DNA of 54,718 nt from Thiocapsa marina 5811 (lineage in GTDB: Bacteria > Pseudomonadota > Gammaproteobacteria > Chromatiales > Chromatiaceae), in assembly GCF_000223985.1 (NCBI RefSeq), contig NZ_AFWV01000022.1, positions 1 through 54,718 on the forward strand. The letters run 5' to 3'. Positions 36,755 through 46,005 of this stretch are shown here, in pieces (the stretch's first letter is position 1; every line of letters begins with the position of its first letter). Under the pieces are notes generated by a model that was not told the origin of the DNA, did no database searches, and saw only the letters and a list, made by a program, of their open reading frames with translations. The translations under genes were made by a program, and so were the position numbers.

Positions 36755-37285
36755 GGACTAAACCGGCCCGGCGCGTGGTGTGTCGAGTCTATCCCGAGCG
36801 GGCCCGCGATGGGAGTGGTCTCGGGTATGCCCGGGAGCGCACGTAGGGTGCGGTGAGGATACGAACCGCACCATGTGGCCATCGAGCCGCGTATCGGTGC
36901 GGTTCCTGCGTCACCACACCCTACGCCTTTGTTCTCGCACACGTCGGGTGCGGTGAGGAGACGAACCGCACGGCGCGATCATCGAGCCGCCTATCGGTGC
37001 GGTTCCTGCGTCACCACACCCTACGCCTTTGTTCTCGCCCATGTCGGGTGCGGTGAGGAGACGAACCGCACGGCGCGATCATCGAGCCGCCCAACGGTGC
37101 GGTTCCTGCGTCACCACACCCTACGCCTTTGTTCTCGCCCATGTCGGGTGCGGTGAGGATACGAACCGCACGGCGCGATCATCGAGCCGCCTATCGGTGC
37201 GGTTCCTGCGTCACCACACCCTACGCCTTTGTTTTCGCACACGTCGGGTGCGGTGAGGAGACGAACCGCACCGTGCGATTGCAGC
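36755..37285. other. Gap of 531 bp dominated by a tandem repeat
   Basis: No gene is credible here. Frames across the repeat encode the same arginine-rich string over and over as a by-product of the 100-bp period. See the tandem-repeat entry. Confidence 0.7.
36846..37276. repeat. 100-bp tandem repeat, 4.3 units, each an imperfect hairpin
   Basis: Units start with GGGTGCGGTGAGGA at 36846, 36946, 37046, 37146 and 37246; the fifth is cut off after about 30 bp. Units differ by only a few bases. Each has two inverted halves: GGTGCGGTGA...CGAACCGCAC at one end and GTGCGGTTCC...TCACCACACCC at the other. A transcript could fold each unit into a hairpin. It lies between two divergent-to-tandem minus-strand genes. 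Confidence 0.92.
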
Positions 37286-38476
37286 TCAGCCTCGCCGAAG
37301 GTCGCGGTCGACAAGGGCGGCGACAACCAAGTCCCCCCAGACGTTGACGGCCGTGATCGGATAGTCGAAGAAACGATCGACGACGAGATAGAGGGCGAGA
37401 TAGGTCTGCGGCAGGCCGAGCAGGTCGAGCATGAAGGCCATCAGTGCAATGCCGCCTCCGGGGATGCCGGCGGTGCCGGCGGAGGAGGCCATGGTGAGCA
37501 GAACGATGAAGAGCGCCTGCGCGGCACTGAGATCAACCCCGGCGAGCTGGGACATAAAGATGAGCAGGATCGACTGGTAGAGGGCGGATCCGTCCATGTT
37601 GAGCGTAGCGCCCAAGGGCAGACTGAAGGCCGTGACACGCTCGCTCACGCCCGTGTCTTCCAGTGCCTGCTTGGAGACCGGATAGGTCGCGGCGCTCGAG
37701 GCGGTGGAGAGCGCGGTCATTAGCGGGGCACGGCAGGCGGCGACGAAGCGCCAAGGCGAAGACCCCGTGCGCAAACGAAACAGGGTCGGCAGAAAGACCC
37801 CCGCATGCAGCACCGCGGCCAAGGCCACCGCCCATACGAATGCGTGCAGCTGGAAGACCTCGGCCCAGTCCATCCCGGCGAGTCCGTCGTAGATCAAGGC
37901 CGCGATGCCGACGGGTGCAAGTGCAAGAACCCCGCGCAGGACCTGCATCAGCAGGGCGTCCGCGGCGCGTGCACCGGCGAGCAGGGTCTCGCGCTGTTCT
38001 CCTGCGATGCGCCGCGAGGCAATCGCCAACACGATGGCAACGAACACGATGTGCAGGATGTTCCCGTCCGCGAGCGAGGCGAAGAGGTTGCTCGGGACGA
38101 GGTTCGCAACTAGGTGCTCGATACTAAAACTTGCCGCGCCCGGCTCGACCTGCTCGAGCCGGAGCAGCCCCGCCGGGAGCTCGCGCGAGAACGCCAGCCC
38201 GATCAGTGTCCCCAGCCCGGCGGCAACGGCGGAGGTCGTGACATAGTAGAGCAAGGTCCGTCCGCCGATGCGCCGCAGCTCGCGCCCGCCCGAGAGCGAG
38301 GCATAGATGGAGACCAGGATCAGCGGCAGGATCAGCAGCTTGAGGATGGAGATAAAGACCTGCCCGATCCAGGCCACGTTGGGCGCACCCTCCGGGACGA
38401 GCAGCGCGAGCACGATGCCGAGCAGCAAGCCGACGGGGACCGAGTAGAGTCGGCGCAAGGGCCCAGTGATTGGCAT
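37286..38476 (-). CDS. Dicarboxylate/amino acid:cation symporter (DAACS)
   Basis: 396 residues with about eight hydrophobic segments and two re-entrant regions typical of the DAACS (DctA/GltP) family in the inner membrane. Diagnostic stretches are STASSAATYPVS (first re-entrant serine motif), PLGATLNMDGSALYQSI (NMDG cation/substrate site) and SSAGTAGIPGGGI (second re-entrant loop). It would import C4-dicarboxylates or acidic/neutral amino acids with Na+ or H+. It is slightly shorter than DctA (~428 aa). The upstream MurE-like gene ends 21 bp before it, so the two are likely in one operon. The substrate cannot be fixed from sequence alone. Confidence 0.9.
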   Translation of the reverse strand: MPITGPLRRLYSVPVGLLLGIVLALLVPEGAPNVAWIGQVFISILKLLILPLILVSIYASLSGGRELRRIGGRTLLYYVTTSAVAAGLGTLIGLAFSRELPAGLLRLEQVEPGAASFSIEHLVANLVPSNLFASLADGNILHIVFVAIVLAIASRRIAGEQRETLLAGARAADALLMQVLRGVLALAPVGIAALIYDGLAGMDWAEVFQLHAFVWAVALAAVLHAGVFLPTLFRLRTGSSPWRFVAACRAPLMTALSTASSAATYPVSKQALEDTGVSERVTAFSLPLGATLNMDGSALYQSILLIFMSQLAGVDLSAAQALFIVLLTMASSAGTAGIPGGGIALMAFMLDLLGLPQTYLALYLVVDRFFDYPITAVNVWGDLVVAALVDRDLRRG

Positions 38477-38497
38477 GTCGCTCCTCGCCGGCTCGCG

Positions 38498-39937
38498 TCA
38501 GACCCAGCCGAGGCGCAGAAGGTTGCGCTCGATCTCGTCCTGATCGCTGTAGGGCGTCTTGTGGCCTTTGGCATCGAGATAGCGCTCGTGACCCTTGCCG
38601 GCGACGAGGGCGACCCAGGGCTCGTCCTCCGGTCGCTCGGCAAGGAAGTCGAACAGGCGTGCGATCGCGCGCGGGCGCTCGACCACCACCTCGCGACCCG
38701 TCTCGGGCATGCCCGTCAGGATATCCGCGATGATCCGTTCCGGGTCCTCGAAGCGCGGATTGTCGGAGGTCACGATCGTGTGGTCCGAATGACGCGCCAC
38801 CGCGGCACCCATCAGCGGGCGCTTGAAACGATCGCGGTCGCCGCCGCAGCCGAAGAGGCTGGCGACCTGCGCCCGGGGGAAGGCCTCGCGGATCGCGCTC
38901 AGGATGGTCTCGAGTGCGTCCGGGGTGTGGGCGAAGTCGACCACCAGCGTGCGGTTGCCGACGACGCGGCACTCGAACCGCCCGTCCACCGCGCTCAGAT
39001 GCCGCCAGTCCTCGCGCGCGCCCGGTCCCAAGATCCCGTCGGCCAAGGTAACGGCGAGCGCATAGTTGCGACGGTTGTGCGCGAGCGCGAGGAATGGCTT
39101 GGCGGCGAGCGCCTCGGCGCCGAGCGTCGCGGCAGGCAGGACTTCGACTGGAACCCGCGGTTGGCCATTCTCACGCAGACGCTCGGCGACATCCGAGCTG
39201 GTCGTGTAGAGACGCCCCCCGTCCGCGATCATGTCCAGGATGCGTGCCTTGGCCGCGAAATAGGCCGCCTCGCCGCCGTGATAGTCCAGATGATCCTGCG
39301 TGAAGTTGGTCCAGGCGGCGTTCTGAAGCGGGATGCCGTGCGCGCGCCCTTGATCCAAGGCGTGGCTGCTGACCTCCATCGCGACCACCGCGTAGCGGTC
39401 GCGATGGGCGTGCAGCAGACGGCGCAGCTCGATCAGCGGCGGCGAGGTGAATCCGGTATTGACCAGCGGCTCGCCCGCCAAGGAGAGGCCGAGCGTCCCG
39501 ACCGAGAGGACAGGCCGCCCATGGGCCGAGAGGATCGCCTCCAGATACTTCACCGTGGTGGTCTTGCCGTTGGTGCCCGTGACGCCCAGAAAGACCGTGC
39601 CGTCGGTGTCCAGCGGATAGATGCAATCGCAGAAGCGCGCAACGACCTCGGCCCAATCGCCGAGGTGCGTGACATAGATGCCCTTGCCGGGCAGTCGCTC
39701 GACACCCTCGATCATGCGGTTGGTGACCAGCACGGAGCAGGCGCTATCGGCGAGATAGCGCTCGATGATCTCGGTATCGGTGCGCCCGTCGTCGAACCGC
39801 TGGAAGAAGAGGATCGAGCCGGCATCGCAGGCATTCGCGCGCCATTGGATGTTGTCCAAGGGGCCGGGCGTGGCCGGTTCGCGCCTCCAGGCGAAATCGA
39901 GCGCGGACAGCAGATCGGATAGGGCGTGATTCGGCAT
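38498..39937 (-). CDS. MurE-like Mur ligase without the usual UDP-MurNAc N-domain motif
   Basis: 479 residues from ATG 39937, where the family-like sequence begins. The ATPase core is intact: GTNGKTTTVKYLEAIL (P-loop), NFTQDHLDYHGG with the downstream carbamylated-Lys position in YFAAKARIL, VDFAHTPDALE, and the DNPRFEDPERI motif which in MurE binds the meso-diaminopimelate side. The N-terminal ~100 residues do not show the DSR...GxLF(V/A)A UDP-MurNAc-binding signature of ordinary MurE. The gene is outside any dcw cluster and is coupled to a cation symporter. It probably ligates an amino acid to an unknown acceptor; it could also be a second MurE. Confidence 0.8.
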   Translation of the reverse strand: MPNHALSDLLSALDFAWRREPATPGPLDNIQWRANACDAGSILFFQRFDDGRTDTEIIERYLADSACSVLVTNRMIEGVERLPGKGIYVTHLGDWAEVVARFCDCIYPLDTDGTVFLGVTGTNGKTTTVKYLEAILSAHGRPVLSVGTLGLSLAGEPLVNTGFTSPPLIELRRLLHAHRDRYAVVAMEVSSHALDQGRAHGIPLQNAAWTNFTQDHLDYHGGEAAYFAAKARILDMIADGGRLYTTSSDVAERLRENGQPRVPVEVLPAATLGAEALAAKPFLALAHNRRNYALAVTLADGILGPGAREDWRHLSAVDGRFECRVVGNRTLVVDFAHTPDALETILSAIREAFPRAQVASLFGCGGDRDRFKRPLMGAAVARHSDHTIVTSDNPRFEDPERIIADILTGMPETGREVVVERPRAIARLFDFLAERPEDEPWVALVAGKGHERYLDAKGHKTPYSDQDEIERNLLRLGWV

Positions 39938-40186
39938 GGTGTTCGGGTCTGATATCCAGAGGAGCCGAATGATACTCGGGGTGCCGGGATCTTGCCCGGG
40001 GTTACGGGATAGGGTCGGGTCGATCGTGACTGAAACCGCGTTGCGCTCCGACGACCACGGCCACGGTCGGTTTGTCGAGGGCTCACCGGGAATGACGCGG
40101 CGCAACGATGCATATATTCTTGATCAGTGCAGTTCGCGTTCTTCCCGCATGGCTACACTACTCCAAGACAACCAAGCAACTGACCA

Positions 40187-40528
40187 ATGGATATCGCTGA
40201 AGAAATCCTGCTGGGTCGAATGGTCTCGGTGATCGTTCGGGAAGTCGATCCCGACGCCATCATTCTCTTCGGTTCGCGTGCCCGCGGGGAGGCTCGTTGG
40301 GACTCAGACGTCGATCTGTTGGTCGTCGAGCGTAAGCCATTCTCCGATACGCACAGTCGTGGTCGGGACGCCGGTCGTCTCTATCGCAGTTTGGCTGGGT
40401 TCGGGGTTGCAAAGGACCTGCTGCTTTACAGCCGAGACGAGGTCGATCGGTTATCGAAGAACCCAGGTCATGTCGTCAGCCAGGCGCTCAAGGAGGGAAA
40501 GGTGATTTATGGCAAGCCATCGGGATGA
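40187..40528 (+). CDS. MNT-type nucleotidyltransferase
   Basis: 113 residues, minimal nucleotidyltransferase fold with the catalytic signature LFGSRARGEARWDSDVDLLVV (GS...DxD). MNT proteins paired with HEPN proteins act as antitoxins in toxin-antitoxin modules, in some cases by AMPylating the HEPN partner. The next gene encodes a HEPN protein and overlaps it by 20 bp, which supports a functional pair. Start ATG 40187 has no strong Shine-Dalgarno sequence. No mobile element is adjacent, although the gap upstream contains a degenerate AACCGCGTT/GACGCGG pair. Confidence 0.85.
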   Translation: MDIAEEILLGRMVSVIVREVDPDAIILFGSRARGEARWDSDVDLLVVERKPFSDTHSRGRDAGRLYRSLAGFGVAKDLLLYSRDEVDRLSKNPGHVVSQALKEGKVIYGKPSG

Positions 40529-40895
40529 TGCGGCGCGACTGTTACGGCGATCGAGTGCCGATTTTCTTGCGCTCGTCAACATGCGCAATCCCCGCAAATT
40601 CGACGACAACATCTTCGGATTCCATGCCCAACAGGCCGTTGAAAAGGCACTGAAGGCATGGCTAGCGATCCTCGGCGCCTCCTATCCGTTTCGCCATGAT
40701 CTTGCCGAGTTGCTTGCGGCCTTGGAGTCGCACGGCCAGAAGGTCGATGATCTTTGGTGCCTTGTCGACCTCACGAGCTTCGCTGTTCAGCTTCGCTACG
40801 ACGAGGTCGACGCGGGGTATCCGCTGGACAGAGAGGCTCTGATCAAAGCAGTCGGCTTGCTGATCGACCGTGTCCAGGCCACACCCCTAACCTGA
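40509..40895 (+). CDS. HEPN-domain protein, partner of the MNT
   Basis: 128 residues, four-helix HEPN fold: FGFHAQQAVEKALKAWLAILG is the typical first conserved helix and YPFRHDLAELLAAL the second. HEPN proteins with Rx4-6H are RNases; here no clean Rx4-6H is seen (only RHDL), so catalytic activity is doubtful. The reading frame overlaps the MNT gene by 20 bp, with AAGGAGGGAAAGG before its ATG, so the two are translated together. A toxin-antitoxin role is inferred from family pairing only. Confidence 0.82.
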   Translation: MASHRDDAARLLRRSSADFLALVNMRNPRKFDDNIFGFHAQQAVEKALKAWLAILGASYPFRHDLAELLAALESHGQKVDDLWCLVDLTSFAVQLRYDEVDAGYPLDREALIKAVGLLIDRVQATPLT

Positions 40896-41153
40896 TTCGC
40901 GCACGGGTGGGAGCAGTATGGACGAAACGCTGGGTTACCCCCAACCCCTGTGACCGCTCGTGTGGATAAGCTGTTCGCGCGTGCCTTAACCCGCGGGTGG
41001 GGCACGGCGGATCGGTAGCCGGTCAAGGATTGCCCGCTTGTGGTTATTCGGCGTCGAGTGCGGAACGGTCGAGGCCGGTCCGCTCCTCCGCGCTCCGGCC
41101 TCGGATCTCAAGTATCATGTCGGATCAAGAGCCAGAATACAGAGTCACGTCCC

Positions 41154-44100
41154 ATGCTCGTCCTCCGTGGTGCCCCCGCCCTTTCAGAGTTCCGTCTTCA
41201 GAAGCTTGCCGGCAGGCTGCGCGAGCAGATCGGCGTGCCGATCGAGGTTTATGCCGAGCATGTCCATTTCGCCGCTCTGGCAGGCGAGCTGGCCGAGGAT
41301 CAGCGCGGGATCCTGGAGCGGCTCCTGCGCTACGGTCCCGCCTTGCCGAGCCACGCGCCGGTCGGCCGGCTCGTTCTGGTCGTGCCGCGACCGGGCACCA
41401 TCTCGCCCTGGTCGTCGAAGGCGACCGACATCGCGCACAACTGCGGACTCGATGGCCTAGAGCGACTGGAGCGCGGCACAGCTTACTATCTGACGGCGGA
41501 CGGCGGCTCACTCGACGCGGAGACCGTCGAGCAGGCTGCTGCATTCCTGCACGACCGTATGACCCAAGTCGCGCTCTTCGACTTGGCCGAGGCCGAGCGG
41601 CTGTTCGCACACGCCGAGCCGCGTCCGGTGCGCCGAGTCGCGCTCGGCGCGGACCCGGAGGCGGCGCTGGGGCAGGCGAACCGCGAGCTGGGCCTCGCGC
41701 TCTCGCCCGACGAGATCGCCTATCTCGCCGGCAGCTTCGCCGCACTCGAGCGCGACCCCACCGATGTCGAGCTGATGATGTTCGCCCAGGCCAACTCCGA
41801 GCATTGTCGGCACAAGATCTTCAACGCCCGCTGGGATATCGACGGCGAGCCGCAGCCGCACTCGCTCTTTAAGATGATTCGCCACACGACGGACGTTTCT
41901 CCGGATGGCGTGCTCTCCGCCTACAAGGACAACGCCGCCGTTATCGAGGGGTGGGAGGGGCGCCGTTTTCTCGCCGACCCCGCAACCGGGATCTATGGCG
42001 AGCACGAGGAAGCCATCCAGATCCTCATGAAGGTCGAAACCCACAACCACCCGACCGCGATCGCACCGGATCCGGGTGCGGCGACCGGCTCGGGCGGTGA
42101 GATCCGCGACGAGGGCGCGACCGGGCGGGGCGCCAAGCCCAAAGCCGGTCTCTGCGGCTTCTCGGTCTCGGATCTGCGCATCCCCGGTTTCGGGCAGCCC
42201 TGGGAGCCGCCAGAGGCCGACTACCACGGAAAGCCGGGCCGGATCGTCTCCGCACTCGAGATCATGCTCGAAGGGCCGATCGGTGCGGCTGCGTTCAACA
42301 ACGAGTTCGGCCGACCGAATCTGACGGGTTATTTCCGCACCTTCGAGCAGGCCATCCCCGGCCCGAACGGCGCGACCGAGCTGCGCGGCTATCACAAGCC
42401 CATCATGCTCGCCGGCGGCATCGGCAACATCCGCTCCGAGCATGTCGCCAAGGACAGCTTTCCCGTCGGCACGGCGCTGATCGTGCTCGGCGGCCCGGCG
42501 ATGCTGATCGGGCTCGGTGGCGGGGCGGCCTCGAGCATGGCCTCGGGCGCTTCGGCAGAGGATCTCGACTTCGCCTCGGTGCAGCGCGCCAACCCGGAGA
42601 TGCAGCGCCGTTGCCAAGAGGTCATCGACCGCTGTTGGGCGCTCGGCGAGGACAATCCCATTCTCTTCGTCCACGACGTCGGCGCCGGCGGGCTGGCCAA
42701 CGCGCTGCCCGAGCTGGTTCACGACGCCGGACGCGGCGGACGCTTCGAGCTGCGCGCCGTACCCAACGCCGATCCGGGCATGTCGCCGATGGAGATCTGG
42801 TGCAACGAGTCGCAGGAGCGCTATGTCCTGGCCGTCGCGGCGGAGCGGCTGGCGCAGTTCGAGGCGATCTGCGCGCGCGAGCGTTGTCCGCATGCGGTGG
42901 TCGGAACCGCGACCGAGGATGAGCATCTGATGCTCGGCGACACCCATTTCTCGGATACCCCGATCGACATGCCCATGTCGCTCCTCTTCGGCAAGCCGCC
43001 CAAGATGGAGCGGGATGCCCTCTCCGGACAGCCGCCGCGCCCGCCGCTGCGCACCGCCGAGATCGATCTGCGCGAGGCGCTCGATCGCGTGCTGCGTCTG
43101 CCCACGGTCGCCGACAAGTCCTTCCTGATCACCATCGGGGATCGCAGCATCACAGGTCAGGTCGCACGCGATCAGATGGTCGGACCCTGGCAGATCCCGG
43201 TCGCCGACTGCGCCGTGACCATCAGCGACTATCGCGGCATCACCGGCGAGGCGATGGCGATCGGCGAGCGCACGCCGCTCGCCCTGCTCGATGCCCCGGC
43301 CTCCGGGCGCATGGCCGTCGGCGAGGCCATCACCAATCTCGCAGCCGCGCGCATCGCGTCGATCGGGGATATCAAGCTCTCCGCCAACTGGATGGCCGCC
43401 GCCGGCGATCCGCGCGAGGATGCTCGGCTTTACGCCACTGTCCGCGCCGTCGGTCTGGAGCTCTGCCCGGCACTCGGGATCGCCATCCCGGTCGGCAAGG
43501 ACTCGATGAGCATGAAGACGGTCTGGGAGGATGCCGCGGGTGTGCGGCACGCGATGTCCGCGCCGCTCTCGCTGATCGTCTCCGCCTTTGCCCCGGTGCT
43601 CGACGTGCGCGCGACCCTGACGCCGCAACTGCGAACCGATCAGGGCGACACCGATCTCATCCTCGTCGATCTGGGGCAGGGCCGGAACCGTCTCGGCGGG
43701 TCCGCGCTCGCGCAGGTCTACGGTCAGCTCGGTGACGACGGGCCGGATCTGGATGCACCGGACCTGCTCAAGCGCTTCTTTGCAGCGATTCAAGAGCTTC
43801 AAGACGAGGGGCTGATCCTCGCCTACCACGACCGCTCGGACGGCGGACTCATCACCACGCTCTGCGAGATGGCCTTTGCCGGACGCTGCGGGGTCGATGT
43901 CGATCTGGCCGCGGTCGGTCCCGATGACCTCTCGGCCCTGTTCAGCGAAGAGCTGGGTGCGGTGATCCAGGTTCGCCACACGGAGACGGACGACGCGCTC
44001 CAGATCCTGGAATACCACGGTCTGGCCGAGTACAGCCCGGTGATCGGCATGCTCGACGACAGCGATCAGATCCGCGTCTGCCGCCGCTGTCGACCGCTCT

Positions 44101-45059
44101 TCGAGGCGAGTCGCACCGAGCTTCAGCAGGTCTGGTCCGAGACGAGTTTCCGGATGCAGTCCCTGCGCGACAACCCCGAGTGCGCGGCCGAGGCCTATGC
44201 GCGCATCGCCGAGCCGGATCCCGGTCTCCATGCGGAGCTGACCTTCGATCCGGATGATGACCTGACCGCGCCCTATGTCGAGCGCGGCGCACGCCCGCCG
44301 ATCGCCATCCTGCGCGAGCAGGGGGTGAACGGGCAGGTCGAGATGGCCGCGGCCTTCCATGCGGCGGGCTTCGAGTGCGTGGACGTGCATCTGTCCGACA
44401 TCATGGCCGGGCGCGTCGAGCTCGCGCGCTTCCGCGGCCTCGCCGCTTGCGGCGGCTTTTCTTACGGCGACGTGCTGGGGGCGGGGGAGGGCTGGGCGAA
44501 GTCCATCCTCTTCAACCCGCGCGCACGCGATCAATTCCAGGCCTTCTTCGAGCGCAGCGACACCTTTGCGCTCGGCATCTGCAACGGCTGCCAGATGCTC
44601 TCCAACCTGCGCGAGCTGATCCCGGGCGCGGACCATTGGCCGCATTTCGTGCGCAACCGCTCAGAGCAGTTCGAGGCACGCACACTGATGCTCGAGGTTC
44701 GGGAGACGCCGTCCGTCGTGCTCGCCGGGATGGCCGGATCGCGCATGCCGATCGCGGTGGCGCACGGCGAAGGCCGAGCAGAGTTCCGCGATGCCGAGCA
44801 TCTGGCCGCGGCGCGCACGAGCGTGGCGACGCGCTACATCGAGAACGATGGCCGGGTCGCCGAGCGGTATCCCGCCAACCCCAACGGCTCGCCCGAGGGC
44901 ATCGCCGGCCTGACGACGCTCGACGGACGCGTGACCATCATGATGCCGCACCCCGAGCGCGTCTTTCGGTCCGTTCAGAATTCGTGGCATCCGGATGAGT
45001 GGGGTACGGACGGCCCTTGGATGCGTCTATTCCGCAATGCGCGCGTGTGGGTGGACTAA
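41154..45059 (+). CDS. purL: Phosphoribosylformylglycinamidine synthase
   Basis: 1301 residues, close to the 1295 of E. coli PurL, the large single-chain form that converts FGAR plus glutamine and ATP to FGAM in purine synthesis. I start at ATG 41154 ([18 protein letters not shown]), where the family begins. Visible landmarks are [19 protein letters not shown] (linker/ATP site), [11 protein letters not shown], and the class I glutaminase at the C-terminus: nucleophile C1143 in [17 protein letters not shown] and [12 protein letters not shown] with the catalytic His-Glu. The stop TAA falls in TAAACCGCGTCC, a solo copy of the interspersed terminus. arfB follows 23 bp downstream. Confidence 0.97.
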   Translation: MLVLRGAPALSEFRLQKLAGRLREQIGVPIEVYAEHVHFAALAGELAEDQRGILERLLRYGPALPSHAPVGRLVLVVPRPGTISPWSSKATDIAHNCGLDGLERLERGTAYYLTADGGSLDAETVEQAAAFLHDRMTQVALFDLAEAERLFAHAEPRPVRRVALGADPEAALGQANRELGLALSPDEIAYLAGSFAALERDPTDVELMMFAQANSEHCRHKIFNARWDIDGEPQPHSLFKMIRHTTDVSPDGVLSAYKDNAAVIEGWEGRRFLADPATGIYGEHEEAIQILMKVETHNHPTAIAPDPGAATGSGGEIRDEGATGRGAKPKAGLCGFSVSDLRIPGFGQPWEPPEADYHGKPGRIVSALEIMLEGPIGAAAFNNEFGRPNLTGYFRTFEQAIPGPNGATELRGYHKPIMLAGGIGNIRSEHVAKDSFPVGTALIVLGGPAMLIGLGGGAASSMASGASAEDLDFASVQRANPEMQRRCQEVIDRCWALGEDNPILFVHDVGAGGLANALPELVHDAGRGGRFELRAVPNADPGMSPMEIWCNESQERYVLAVAAERLAQFEAICARERCPHAVVGTATEDEHLMLGDTHFSDTPIDMPMSLLFGKPPKMERDALSGQPPRPPLRTAEIDLREALDRVLRLPTVADKSFLITIGDRSITGQVARDQMVGPWQIPVADCAVTISDYRGITGEAMAIGERTPLALLDAPASGRMAVGEAITNLAAARIASIGDIKLSANWMAAAGDPREDARLYATVRAVGLELCPALGIAIPVGKDSMSMKTVWEDAAGVRHAMSAPLSLIVSAFAPVLDVRATLTPQLRTDQGDTDLILVDLGQGRNRLGGSALAQVYGQLGDDGPDLDAPDLLKRFFAAIQELQDEGLILAYHDRSDGGLITTLCEMAFAGRCGVDVDLAAVGPDDLSALFSEELGAVIQVRHTETDDALQILEYHGLAEYSPVIGMLDDSDQIRVCRRCRPLFEASRTELQQVWSETSFRMQSLRDNPECAAEAYARIAEPDPGLHAELTFDPDDDLTAPYVERGARPPIAILREQGVNGQVEMAAAFHAAGFECVDVHLSDIMAGRVELARFRGLAACGGFSYGDVLGAGEGWAKSILFNPRARDQFQAFFERSDTFALGICNGCQMLSNLRELIPGADHWPHFVRNRSEQFEARTLMLEVRETPSVVLAGMAGSRMPIAVAHGEGRAEFRDAEHLAAARTSVATRYIENDGRVAERYPANPNGSPEGIAGLTTLDGRVTIMMPHPERVFRSVQNSWHPDEWGTDGPWMRLFRNARVWVD

Positions 45060-45082
45060 ACCGCGTCCAGATCAATTGCGTG

Positions 45083-45505
45083 ATGTTGCAGATCTCCAAG
45101 CGTATCCGAATCGACGAGACCGAGCTGAGCGAGCGGTTCATCCGCTCGCCCGGACCCGGCGGCCAAAACGTCAACAAGGTCGAGACGGCGGTCCAGTTGC
45201 GGTTCGACGTCGGACGCTCGCCCTCGCTCCCGGAGGACGTGCGCGAGCGTCTAAGACGCCTCGGCGGCCGGCGGATCGATTCGGACGGCGTCCTCATGAT
45301 CGAAGCACACCGCTATCGCACCCGCGAGCGCAATCGCGCCGATGCGCGAGCCCGACTCGCCGCCCTGATCGCTCAAGCAGCGGTGCGGCCGAAGACACGC
45401 ATCGCGACTCGACCCACCCGCGCCTCGACCGAGCGACGCTTGGAGACCAAGCGGAAACAATCCAGCAGCAAGCGGATGCGCCGCGCCCCGTCGGATCACG
45501 ATTAG
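45083..45505 (+). CDS. arfB: ArfB, peptidyl-tRNA hydrolase for ribosome rescue
   Basis: 140 residues, same length as E. coli ArfB (YaeJ). The GGQ motif is in RSPGPGGQNVNKVETAVQLR, near residue 27, and the C-terminal tail is basic (KTRIATRPTRASTERRLETKRKQSSSKRMRR), as needed to bind the empty mRNA channel. It hydrolyses peptidyl-tRNA on stalled ribosomes lacking a stop codon. It begins 23 bp after purL on the same strand. The short leader between them is occupied by the AACCGCGTCC half-site at 45059-45068. Confidence 0.93.
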   Translation: MLQISKRIRIDETELSERFIRSPGPGGQNVNKVETAVQLRFDVGRSPSLPEDVRERLRRLGGRRIDSDGVLMIEAHRYRTRERNRADARARLAALIAQAAVRPKTRIATRPTRASTERRLETKRKQSSSKRMRRAPSDHD

Positions 45506-45591
45506 GAATCGGCTTTGCCGGGTGAGGTTTTCCCTAAAACCCGGGCAATGCTCCGGTGACGGGCGGACGCAGACCGAGCGTCCCTGAGGCC

Positions 45592-45771
45592 CTACTCGCT
45601 CACCTCGACAACCGCCCCCGTACCGTCCGGCGCGACGATGATCACCAGTCTGCCGAGCGTCGGGTGGCGTGCGGTGACCACGCTGAATGCGGGTAGGCGC
45701 ATCTCGCCGATCAACTCGCTTTCGTCCTTCAGGTCTGAGATCAGCGCTGCTTCGGCTTCCAATAAACGCAT
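45592..45771 (-). CDS. Small hypothetical protein, 59 aa
   Basis: A complete 59-codon frame from ATG 45771 to TAG 45592: MRLLEAEAALISDLKDESEL..., ending VVEVSE. No family is recognised. A single weak GGGTGA precedes the ATG. The composition (helical first half, then a VVTARHPTLGRLVIIVAPDG strand-turn-strand) is that of a genuine small fold rather than random frame. It is antisense to the arfB transcript direction and sits just upstream (on its own strand) of a repeat doublet. Could be a chance ORF. Confidence 0.5.
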   Translation of the reverse strand: MRLLEAEAALISDLKDESELIGEMRLPAFSVVTARHPTLGRLVIIVAPDGTGAVVEVSE

Positions 45772-45797
45772 CTGTCACCCCCGATCCTGTTGTGGGC

Positions 45798-45885
45798 CTA
45801 AACCGCGTATGGCTCCACTATGCTCTGTTTTTGCAGGGACGAAACCCGCGATGATCCCCGGAACGCCCTGCACGACGCGGTTTAG
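45798..45885. repeat. AAACCGCG-terminated element E
   Basis: CTAAACCGCGT (45798-45808) is perfectly inverted as ACGCGGTTTAG (45875-45885). Core length 82 bp. TGCAGGG and CCCTGCA inside form a further inverted pair. It forms a doublet with element F, 23 bp away. Confidence 0.78.
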
Positions 45886-45908
45886 AATTCTTCGGGCTAT
45901 TTCGCATC

Positions 45909-46003
45909 CTGAGCCGCGTCGCGCCAAGCTCGTGTGTCGAGCCGACGCATACATTCACGCGACCCGACCCGACCCGACCCGAACCCAACCGGACGCGGTT
46001 CAG
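45909..46003. repeat. AAACCGCG-terminated element F with GACCC tandem
   Basis: CTGAGCCGCGTC (45909-45920) and GACGCGGTTCAG (45992-46003) are inverted with one mismatch. Four GACCC repeats at 45961-45980 lie inside. Core length is 89 bp, the longest member. Confidence 0.65.
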
Positions 46004-46005
46004 CC

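Noticed and set aside
36846-37276. CRISPR array
   Set aside because: The 100-bp units are contiguous, near-identical and have no spacers; this is a tandem repeat, not CRISPR.
38114-39922. 602-residue plus-strand frame opposite the MurE-like and symporter genes
   Set aside because: Antisense shadow of two recognisable genes.
40033-40100. Eighth AAACCGCG element (GAAACCGCGTT ... GACGCGG)
   Set aside because: The right end lacks TT and the core is about 67 bp, shorter than the others; a degenerate copy cannot be distinguished from chance.
41508-44645. 1045-residue minus-strand frame opposite purL
   Set aside because: GC-rich shadow of purL with a compositional pattern of His/Asp/Arg-rich antisense; purL itself matches its family throughout.
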